Assembly (NCBI GenBank): GCA_949448405.1
Contig: CASTFX010000083.1
Coordinates: forward strand, 1-5,712
DNA: 5,712 nucleotides
Direction: 5' to 3'
Origin: an uncultured Clostridia bacterium
GTDB taxonomy: Bacteria > Bacillota > Clostridia > TANB77 > CAG-508
Shown here: in pieces, positions 1 to 5,712 of the stretch
Layout: each line of letters opens with the position of its first letter
How positions within the stretch are numbered: position 1 is the stretch's first letter
Program-made: the position numbers and the translations under genes
Notes under the pieces: generated by a model
What the model was told of the DNA's origin: nothing
Database searches by the model: none
What the model saw: the letters and a program-made list of their open reading frames with translations, nothing else

Positions 1-340
1 CTGCAAGTAATGGTGCACCTGCTGTTATTTTTCCAATTACAGGAACTTCTACTAATTCTTTTGAAGTGTAGAAATCTTTTTGTGATTCTTGTGTTTTTTT
101 GCCTTCTCCACCTTTTAATAATCTTAAAGTTCTTCCTTTTTGATTTTCTTTTTTTATGTATCCCTTTTGCTCTAATTTTGCTAAATATCCATGAACTGTT
201 GCAGTTGATTTTAACCCTACTGATTTACCTATCTCTCTAACTGATGGTGCATATCCTACTTCTGCTATTTGTTTTTCTATAAATTTTAAAATTGCTTTCT
301 CTCTTTTATTAAGCTCTACTGTACTTTTTTTTCTTCCCAC
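1..340 (-). CDS. lexA: LexA SOS repressor, N-terminal 113 residues (cut by the window edge)
   Basis: LexA represses DNA-damage response genes as a dimer and inactivates itself by RecA-stimulated cleavage. The visible part carries the winged-helix DNA-binding domain (about residues 10-75), including GYAPSVREIG (29-38) and LKSTATVHGYLAKLE (43-57), which closely match Bacillota LexA. A linker follows, then VPVIGKITAGAPLLA (99-113), which contains the Ala107-Gly108 self-cleavage bond. The catalytic Ser and Lys lie beyond the edge. I start it at GTG 340-338 because AAAGGAGT (355-348) is well placed for it. An in-frame ATG lies seven codons upstream (361-359) but sits at the predicted transcription start and would read through the Shine-Dalgarno site. 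The fragment has no internal break and no CGG codon. It has its own promoter, so it need not be part of the transporter operon. Family assignment is very secure. Confidence 0.95.
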   Translation of the reverse strand, partial: MGRKKSTVELNKREKAILKFIEKQIAEVGYAPSVREIGKSVGLKSTATVHGYLAKLEQKGYIKKENQKGRTLRLLKGGEGKKTQESQKDFYTSKELVEVPVIGKITAGAPLLA

Positions 341-347
341 TAGAATC

Positions 348-355
348 ACTCCTTT
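348..355 (-). promoter_or_regulatory. Shine-Dalgarno site of lexA
   Basis: AAAGGAGT on the minus strand lies 7 nt before the GTG at 340. It decides in favour of this GTG over the in-frame ATG at 361. Confidence 0.8.
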
Positions 356-359
356 TATC

Positions 360-439
360 ATTTGTTAAATAATATCATAAAAACAAATAATTGTCAAACA
401 AATATTTCATTTTTATGTAATTTTTTAGTTCATTTGTTT
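360..439. repeat. Cluster of AAACAAAT / ATTTGTTT octamers around the lexA promoter
   Basis: On the plus strand AAACAAAT occurs at 381-388 and 396-403, exactly 15 bp apart and on either side of (slightly overlapping) the -35 element. Its inverse ATTTGTTT is at 432-439, and a 7-base copy ATTTGTT is at 360-366, next to the predicted transcription start. They could be binding sites for a repressor, possibly LexA itself with a divergent operator. In DNA this AT-rich, chance recurrence is a serious alternative. Confidence 0.35.
369..397 (-). promoter_or_regulatory. Sigma-A promoter of lexA
   Basis: The minus strand reads TTGACA (397-392), a 17-nt spacer, then TATTAT (374-369): a perfect -35, optimal spacing and a five-of-six -10. 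Transcription should start near 362, giving a leader of about 20 nt before the GTG. No canonical Bacillota LexA box (GAAC-N4-GTTC) is seen here, although lexA is normally autoregulated. Confidence 0.85.
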
Positions 440-451
440 CCTAATATTTTT

Positions 452-1739
452 TTACTTTAAAGCACTTTCAAATTCTATATCTTCTTTTTTATACTCATCT
501 GGCTTTAATCCAAATCTAGTCTTCATATAATCTAGAACTATTGTCATACTTGCTAAAGCGAACAATCCTACTATTAAAAATGCATTTTGGACATTTACAA
601 ATTCTAACAATATTCCTCCAAGTATCGAAAATATACTTGCTGCAATTCCACCTATAAATTCATAAGAAAATGTAAGTTTATTTCTCATTTCTTCATTTGT
701 AAAATTCTTTATATATTTTAATTCTAATACATACCAAATGGATGTAGAAATTTTTTGAGTAGCGTACATTATTAATATAATTGGTACAATTGAATTTTCT
801 GTGTGAATACTTGCTATTCCTCCTATAACAATACATGCGCCTATGTACATTAATGATATAAATGATAGAGTTCTATTTTTAAATTTTTTCTCAATAGGCT
901 TTTTTAGTGCAAGTGATATTCCACCAATCAATGTGTGTATTGCAAATATCATTGAAAATTCTTCTTCTGGCACACCAATACTTATTAATAAGTCTCCATT
1001 ATATGTATCTATTATGCTAATTAAGCTATATATAACTATTTGGAATAAAACAAAAGCTTTCATTCTTTTAGAGTTTATTATAAATTTAAATGAAACTTTT
1101 AAATCCTCATTATATTCTTTTAAGGTGGATATTAACCCTATACTTTTTCCTTTTTTGACCTCATATATATCCTCAAATTTTAAAGATAATATAGTTGATA
1201 TAATTATAAATCCTAGACATATAAACATTGGTAAGTAATTATTTATTACGAATAAATATCCTGCTGTTAATGAAGCTATTCCGTCTAATATGTAGTATAG
1301 GCTTCCGACCTTTCGCATCTAACTTTGAATATAGCCCTTCTCCTCCCTTTGTTGAAACAGAATCATATAAAAGATTTGTTTCTGCTATAGTTTTTATGTC
1401 ATATCCTAGAGAGAATATCAGATTTGCTAGAATTATACCAATTGCTCCAGGAATATATATTAATCCTAACATATAAAATATAAGCATTATATTTCCTAAA
1501 ACTATACTTTTCTTTTTACCTAGAAAATCTGTAATTGCTACTGCTGGAATTTGCATTATTATTCTGAATAACAAATAAAATCCATTTATTACTAATATTT
1601 CTGAAGCAGTAACCTTTTTTGTTATTGTATAAAATAGGAATTCTATTGAATAGAAAAATAGTAAATCCCATGAAAACATTTTGTATATTGGGTAAAGCTT
1701 TGCATTTTTTCTTCTTATTTTATTTAAATTTTTTTCCAT
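452..1739 (-). CDS. MFS-like transporter, 428 residues, read across one CGG +1 shift site
   Basis: Probable major facilitator superfamily permease of the cytoplasmic membrane; the substrate cannot be told. Hydrophobic helices run along the whole length, consistent with 12 membrane segments. A motif-A-like loop ITDFLGKKKS (69-78) sits between helices 2 and 3. Total length fits the family's usual 400-430. In plain triplets the frame breaks after Gly144: the zero frame meets CGG (1307-1305) and ends 22 codons later at 1239, while the rest of the protein lies in the +1 frame. Skipping one C gives LDAKGGSLYYILDGIAS, continuous MFS-like sequence, down to TAA at 454-452. The start at ATG 1739-1737 is preceded by AAAGGAAA (1754-1747). 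It begins 28 bp after the permease stop, so it is probably the last gene of that operon. Alternatives are a decayed gene or a base-calling error at 1307. Confidence 0.82.
1305..1307 (-). other. CGG +1 frameshift site 1 (MFS gene)
   Basis: The minus strand reads AAA GGT C GGA AGC. Omitting C1307 joins Gly144 to Gly145 and keeps the protein open. The +1 frame is closed by TAG at 1321-1319, so the switch must occur downstream of that point and before the zero-frame stop at 1239. Confidence 0.8.
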
Positions 1740-1767
1740 ATGTTTATTTCCTTTGTTTATCCTATTA

Positions 1768-4700
1768 TTATATGCTCTTTAAACTTTCTATCATATTGAT
1801 TTTTTTAAGTGAAAAGAATGTTACAATATTTACAATTACAGTAAACCCTACTGTTATAAGTATTGAGTAAATATAACTTTCCAAATGTATTACCTTTGGA
1901 AATCTAAGCATATTAATTTCACAGGTTCCTAATATGTATGTTGATAAAAAACATCCAAATCCTAACCCCAATAAAATTCCTATTGTGGTTAAAATTATAG
2001 TTTCTTTTGCTACATAATTATACACTTCTTTATCATAAAAGCCTAGTACTTTTATTGTTGCAAGTTCCCTTATTCTTTCACTAATATTTACATTGGCTAA
2101 ATTATATAGCACGACAAATGCAAGAAGTCCAGCTGAGACTATTAATACAACTACCACATAGTTAAGTAATTCTAGCATATTATTTATCGTTTCTGTTAAA
2201 GAAGATATATCAGTAACTGCAGCTACTTCTTCTTTTGCTAATAATTCTTTTGCTAAATTATTTGATTCTTCTTTTGTTAACTCTATATTTTTAGTTAGTA
2301 TTACATTATAATCACAATCTGTTTCATAAATTCTTTCATAAGTTTCTTCTGTCATGAATATATAATGCTGCACATAATTTTCTATAAAGTGTGATATCTT
2401 TACTTCAATTTTCTTATCATCACTATTTTTAAGAAATACTGTATCTCCAAGTTCTAATCCTAAAAGCTCTGCTGCTTTATCTGTTAATCCAATTTCATTT
2501 GTACTTATACTAATTTCCTGTTTTGTTTTTGCATCATTTATATTTATTAATCCTGAAAGATTTTCAAAATTATCTGTAGCAATAATTTGAACAGCTTCTG
2601 ATTGTTCTTTATTTTCTACTGTTCCAGATGTCATATAGGCCTTTGCTGTTTTTAATGTTTCTCCTTTTTCACTTATGTATGAGTTTATAGTTTCCTTTTG
2701 TTCTTCACTTATTTTATCTTTTAATGTTATTTGCATGTCATATACAAATACATTATCAAATTGATTAGGCACTATTTGCATTACGGAATCCTTTATTCCA
2801 AACCCTGTAAGTATAAGGGCTGTACAACCTAGTATTCCGAACTACTGTCATTAAAAATCTCTTTTTATACCTAAAAATATTTCTTACTGTTACTTTTTTA
2901 CTAAAGTTTAAATGTTTCCAAATGAAAGTTACTCGCTCTAAAATCACTCTGTTTCCTGATTTTGGAGCTTTTGGTCTCATAAGTTTTGCTGGTTCATTTC
3001 TTAGCTCTCTAAATGCTGTATATATAGTTGCTCCTATTATACAAATACTGATTAGGACAAGTCCTATTCCTCCATATGCTAGATTGAAGCTAAGTGAAAT
3101 ATCTGTCATTTGATATATTATTCCATACATTATCCAAATTATTTTTGGAATGATTATAAATCCAATACTCATTCCTATTATTCCACCAATAATGCATGCA
3201 GCCCCTGCATATATTATATATTTCATCATAATTTGTTTTTTACTATATCCTAATGCTTTTAAAGTTCCTATTTGCATTCTTTGCTCTTCAACCATTCTTG
3301 TCATTGAAGTAAGTGATATAAGTGTTGCAACTACAAAGAATACTATTGGAAATACTCTACCAATATTTGCTATGCTATCTGTATCTTGTATGAAGCTTAT
3401 ATATCCTGCATTTGAATTTCTATCTAAAATATACCAAGTTGGATTTTCTATGTCTGAAATTTTATCTTTTGCATCTTGAAGTTTTGACTCTGCATCTCTG
3501 ATTTTTTCTTCAAATTCTTTTTTATTATCGTTTAGCTCTTTTTCTCCTTTTGTTATTTCTGATTTTCCTTTATTGATTTCTTTTTTTGCTTTTTCGATTT
3601 CATTATATGTGGATTTTTTTGTTTTTTCTAATTCACTCTCTTGCTTTTCAATTTCTGCTTTTGCTATCTTTAACTTTTGTTTTCCAGCTTCTATTTCTTT
3701 TTGTGCAATTGCCTTTTGCTCTGCAGGTAAACTGTTTATATATCCTTCTTTTTTTGCTAATTCAGTTTCGTTGTTTGTTATCTCTGTTTTTGCATTTTCT
3801 ATTTTTGTTTTTGCGTTCTCAAATTCTTTTTCTGCTTTTTTTAGATTTGTCTCTATTTCCTTTTCTGCATTATTTATATCCTTTTTTGCTTGTTCTATAT
3901 CATTTTCAGCTTCTTTTATCTTGCTTTCTGCTCTTCTTTTTTCGTCATTTAATTCTTTTTCTGCTTCATTCACTTTATCTTGTGCTTTTGCTATTAAACT
4001 ATTCTGTTTTGCATTTTCTCTTTCTTCTTTTATGTTTTCTATCTCATGTGTTACATTCTCTATGTAATTTTCGTATGACTTACTAGAGGTCTTGTATTTA
4101 TCTGATTCTTTTACTTTCATATAAATATTTGTATATATGTCTTTTGCATTAATATTGTCTTTTGATATGTATATATAGAAATCAACTTTCCCTGCCCCTA
4201 AATTGCTTGTTCCTCTATCATTTGATATATATAAAGGGCTTTGAACAGTTCCGAGTAATCGTTAGTTCTTTTTGCTTTAGATATTCTATCTCTTCTCCTT
4301 CATCATTTGTTTGCTTTTCTACATCTAATGTTATTTTATCTCCTATTTGCTTTTCATTTTCAAGTAAAAAGTTTTTTTCTACTAGACATTCATTTTCGTT
4401 TTCTGGCATTTTACCGTTCTAGTAGTACAGGTTTATTTAACTGATCTATTGTAATTATTTTAGCTATTATCTCACTATTATCTATTTTAATTTTCCCATC
4501 TTTTTCATAGCTACCTACTAATATATCAATATTTTCTATTTTTGATAATTCTTCAATATCTTCATCGGTTAGTCCGAGTGTTGATATTACTTGTATGTCA
4601 TATACACTTTGAGATTTGTAGTATTTATCTATTGTGTCTACCATGTTAGGAGATGTTGCTCTTATCCCTGCAAAAAAGCCTACTCCTAAGAAAGCCATTA

Positions 4701-4773
4701 GACTAATGGAAATAAATCGTTTATATGTATTTTTAACCTCTTTTAAACTATCTTTTATTAAGGCTTTTTTCAC
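1768..4773 (-). CDS. FtsX-like ABC transporter permease with extracytoplasmic coiled coil, 1000 residues, read across three CGG +1 shift sites
   Basis: Membrane subunit of a type VII (MacB/FtsX-like) ABC system, which couples cytoplasmic ATP hydrolysis to work outside the membrane rather than classical uptake. An N-terminal helix (about 18-37) is followed by an extracytoplasmic domain, a Lys/Glu-rich coiled coil (about 232-440), three helices (about 472-490, 519-543, 565-587), a fifth helix (about 640-660), a second extracytoplasmic domain, then three helices (about 871-893, 924-947, 966-987). Both FtsX modules keep the cytoplasmic coupling loop: EEQRMQIGTLKALGYSKKQI and SERIRELATIKVLGFYDKEV. 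The GTG start at 4773 has AGGAGGT 5 nt upstream, overlapping the ATPase stop, so translation is probably coupled. Read in plain triplets it falls into four pieces, joined at 4416, 4253 and 2839 by skipping a C before Gly120, Gly174 and Gly645. Each join restores family-like text: LLEGKMPE, TGTVQSPLYIS, TVVGILGCTALILTGFGIKDS. Substrate unknown. The alternative is a pseudogene. Confidence 0.85.
2837..2839 (-). other. CGG +1 frameshift site 2 (permease, before Gly645)
   Basis: The minus strand reads GTA GTT C GGA ATA. Omitting C2839 carries the fifth membrane helix on without interruption. The +1 frame has TAG at 2844-2842, only 2 nt before the C. The zero frame runs 24 codons from CGG to a stop at 2765. 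Confidence 0.82.
4251..4253 (-). other. CGG +1 frameshift site 3 (permease, before Gly174)
   Basis: The minus strand reads ATT ACT C GGA ACT. Omitting C4253 opens a further 44 codons before the next methionine, with no stop, reading GTVQSPLYISNDRGTSNLG. The +1 frame is closed by TAA at 4264-4262 and the zero frame by TGA at 4220-4218, so the switch lies inside about 40 nt. Confidence 0.83.
4414..4416 (-). other. CGG +1 frameshift site 4 (permease, before Gly120), tightly bounded
   Basis: The minus strand reads CTA GAA C GGT AAA ATG. The +1 frame is closed by TAG at 4421-4419 and the zero frame by TAA at 4413-4411, directly after CGG. The frame change must therefore occur within the few bases GAACGG. 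Omitting C4416 gives LLEGKMPENENE, which looks like the conserved loop of this permease family. Confidence 0.87.
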
Positions 4774-4778
4774 TATTT

Positions 4779-4785
4779 ACCTCCT
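4779..4785 (-). promoter_or_regulatory. Shine-Dalgarno site of the permease, overlapping the ATPase stop
   Basis: AGGAGGT (4785-4779) lies 5 nt before the GTG at 4773 and overlaps the ATPase TAG codon (4786-4784). This is near-consensus, explains the use of GTG, and suggests translational coupling of the two subunits. Confidence 0.85.
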
Positions 4786-5486
4786 ACCATTCTATATTTT
4801 CTATTGGTGTTGGCTTTTCATTTATTTCAATCTTTTCTGCTGCTCCATTTTTGAAATATATTACTTTGTCTGCCATTGGTGCAAGTGCTGTATTATGTGT
4901 GATTATTACTACTGTCATTTTTTCTTTTCTACAAGTATCTTGTAATAGTTTTAATATTTGTTTTCCTGTTTTGTAATCAAGTGCTCCTGTTGGCTCATCA
5001 CAAAGTAATAGCTTAGGATTTTTAGCAATTGCCCTTGCTATTGCAACTCTTTGTTGTTCTCCTCCTGAAAGCTGTGATGGAAAATTATTTTTCCTATCCT
5101 TTAGTCCTACCTTTTCTATTACTTCATCAGGCTCTAATGAGTCTTTGCAAATCTGTGTTGCTAGCTCTACATTCTCTTTTGCTGTTAAGTTTTGTACTAA
5201 ATTATAAAATTGGAATACAAATCCTATGTCTTCTCTTCTATATTTTATTAATGCTTTTCCTTTTAGCTGAGTTACATCTTTTCCGTCTACTAGTACATTT
5301 CCAGCTGTTGCTGTATCCATTCCTCCGAAGTATATTTAATGTTGTTGTTTTGCCAGCTCCTGATGGACCTACAATTACTACTAGTTCTCCCTTTTCTATT
5401 TGAAAGTTGGTATTATATAGTGCATTTATTGTGATTTCTCCCATTTTATATTTTTTATCAACATTTTTAAATTCTATATATGGCAT
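4784..5486 (-). CDS. ABC transporter ATPase of the LolD/MacB type, 233 residues, read across one CGG +1 shift site
   Basis: Cytoplasmic nucleotide-binding subunit that drives the FtsX-like permease encoded directly downstream. All catalytic motifs are present once the frame is restored: Walker A GPSGAGKT (40-47), Q-loop Gln92 in FVFQFYN, signature LSGGEQQ (139-145), Walker B LLLCDEP (159-165, Glu164 catalytic) and switch His197 in ITHN. The family length is about 220-250. After Leu53, seven residues past the Walker A lysine, the zero frame meets CGG (5327-5325) and would end at residue 82. Skipping C5327 gives [13 protein letters not shown], the expected family text. I start at ATG 5486 because AAAGGAG (5501-5495) lies 8 nt upstream. 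An in-frame ATG at 5507 precedes that site and lies at about the transcription start. The permease begins 10 nt after the TAG stop. Confidence 0.92.
5325..5327 (-). other. CGG +1 frameshift site 5 (ATPase, just after Walker A)
   Basis: The minus strand reads ATA CTT C GGA GGA ATG. Omitting C5327 restores the Gly54-Gly55 pair that follows Walker A helix 1 in LolD/MacB ATPases. The +1 frame is closed by TAA at 5338-5336, 8 nt before the C. The zero frame ends at 5238. Confidence 0.87.
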
Positions 5487-5494
5487 TAATATTT

Positions 5495-5501
5495 CTCCTT
5501 T
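5495..5501 (-). promoter_or_regulatory. Shine-Dalgarno site of the ATPase
   Basis: AAAGGAG lies 8 nt before ATG 5486. It decides in favour of this start over the ATG at 5507, which is upstream of the site. Confidence 0.8.
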
Positions 5502-5511
5502 ACACATTATT

Positions 5512-5540
5512 ATTATACTACTTATTATTACTAAAATCTA
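5512..5540 (-). promoter_or_regulatory. Promoter of the ABC-MFS operon, strong -10, weak -35
   Basis: The minus strand has a perfect TATAAT at 5517-5512. Transcription should start near 5505, leaving a leader of about 18 nt. At 17-nt spacing the -35 would be TAGATT (5540-5535), far from TTGACA. A good -10 with a poor -35 next to a palindrome suggests a regulated promoter. Confidence 0.65.
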
Positions 5541-5553
5541 TGAACTGTTCATA
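5539..5553. promoter_or_regulatory. Perfect 15-bp palindrome, candidate operator
   Basis: TATGAAC-T-GTTCATA is a perfect inverted repeat with 7-bp arms and a single centre base. It overlaps the upstream edge of the -35 region, centred about 41 bp before the predicted start. It is too compact to be a terminator. GAAC and GTTC half-sites recall LexA boxes, but the spacing is 1 bp instead of 4, so a LexA site is unlikely. No regulator gene is visible in the window. Confidence 0.6.
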
Positions 5554-5576
5554 TTTTAATGTGAATTTTTGGTAGA

Positions 5577-5608
5577 CAAAGAAAAAGGTAGCACATATTT
5601 GTACTACC
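5577..5608 (-). terminator. Rho-independent terminator of a gene beyond the right edge
   Basis: On the minus strand GGTAGTAC (5608-5601) pairs with GTGCTACC (5594-5587): eight pairs including one U-G, with a 6-nt loop. It is followed by TTTTTCTTTG. The plus strand has no U-tract after the hairpin, so it acts only leftward. It separates the operon from upstream transcription. Confidence 0.75.
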
Positions 5609-5712
5609 TGAAAAAACAGTTATAAAATATACTCGTTTTCAATTCTCTTACTCGCAAGCTATATTTATCTTTTTTTATTTATAGTTTCTAAACTAAAGGA
5701 CACTGGTTTGTT
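5609..5712. other. Right-edge region with no supported gene
   Basis: No start with a ribosome-binding site is seen on either strand. One minus-strand frame is open from the edge to TAA at 5667-5665 (15 codons, NKPVSFSLETINKKR), which could be the tail of the gene ended by the nearby terminator, but it is too short to judge. A small palindrome TAGTTTCTAAACTA lies at 5682-5695. Confidence 0.3.

Noticed and set aside
10..240. Plus-strand open frame opposite lexA
   Set aside because: It is the antisense of a clear LexA coding region, and its product is low-complexity Leu/Phe.
398..451. Terminator after the MFS gene
   Set aside because: The only inverted match is the AAACAAAT/ATTTGTTT pair, separated by 28 nt and without GC pairs or a U-tract; it is not a plausible terminator. 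The end of the operon transcript is therefore unclear.
3573..4086. Long plus-strand open frames rich in Phe, Leu and Ser opposite the coiled coil
   Set aside because: They are the complement of Lys/Glu-rich coding sequence, have no ribosome-binding site, and match no family I recognise.
452..5486. Ordinary pseudogenes through random decay
   Set aside because: Decay would give varied indels, stops and lost motifs. Here all five breaks are the same C before a Gly codon, three neighbouring genes are affected, and every catalytic motif is intact. It is kept only as an alternative.
452..5507. Treating the broken genes as several independent short genes starting at internal ATGs (1318, 2781, 4120, 4409, 5320)
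   Set aside because: These ATGs have no proper ribosome-binding sites, sit inside conserved domains, and the pieces join exactly into single family-length proteins. The open frame also continues upstream of them to the CGG sites.
5539..5553. LexA box in front of the transporter operon
   Set aside because: The half-sites GAAC and GTTC are 1 bp apart instead of the 4 bp of the Bacillota LexA box, so LexA binding is unlikely.
5665..5712. C-terminal tail of an upstream gene ending at TAA 5667-5665
   Set aside because: Only 15 codons are visible with no recognisable motif. The terminator at 5577-5608 implies some upstream transcript, but not this frame in particular.

Overview
The window is strongly AT-rich DNA in which every supported gene lies on the minus strand. 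A LexA-type SOS repressor, purine-rich Shine-Dalgarno sites, A/T-ending codons and Lys/Ile/Asn-rich proteins point to a low-GC Bacillota (Clostridia/Bacilli-like, possibly an uncultured gut lineage). That assignment is inference from composition and gene families.

Layout, in the direction of transcription (high to low coordinates). 5609-5712 holds no gene I can support. 5577-5608 is an intrinsic terminator for something beyond the right edge. 5512-5553 is a promoter with a perfect TATAAT and a perfect 15-bp palindrome at its -35 region. Then comes a tight three-gene operon: an ABC ATPase of the LolD/MacB type (5486-4784), a 1000-residue FtsX-like permease with a long extracytoplasmic coiled coil (4773-1768) and a 12-helix MFS-like transporter (1739-452). 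After a short intergenic region with a consensus sigma-A promoter comes lexA (340-1), cut by the left edge just past its self-cleavage site. The ATPase and permease should form one membrane machine; the MFS protein is co-transcribed, and its substrate is unknown.

The main result is a systematic reading-frame anomaly. In ordinary triplet reading the three operon genes are broken five times (once, three times and once). Every break is the same event: one extra C directly before a GGA or GGT glycine codon, so that the zero-frame codon at the break is always CGG. Skipping that C restores open, family-like protein each time, giving products of 233, 1000 and 428 residues. CGG is never used as an ordinary in-phase arginine codon in the window. 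The other three CGG trinucleotides straddle codons (GAC GGA, CTC GGA, GAC GGA) and cause no break. In every case the +1 frame is closed by a stop 2-11 nt upstream of the C, so the switch cannot be earlier; at 4416 the zero frame also stops directly after CGG.

Five independent random errors or decay mutations would not be expected to share one signature. I therefore propose that CGG is an unassigned, frame-shifting codon in this organism: CGGN is read as a four-base glycine codon, or the ribosome moves +1 when CGG enters the A site. A systematic base-calling artefact or gene decay remains the alternative and can be checked.
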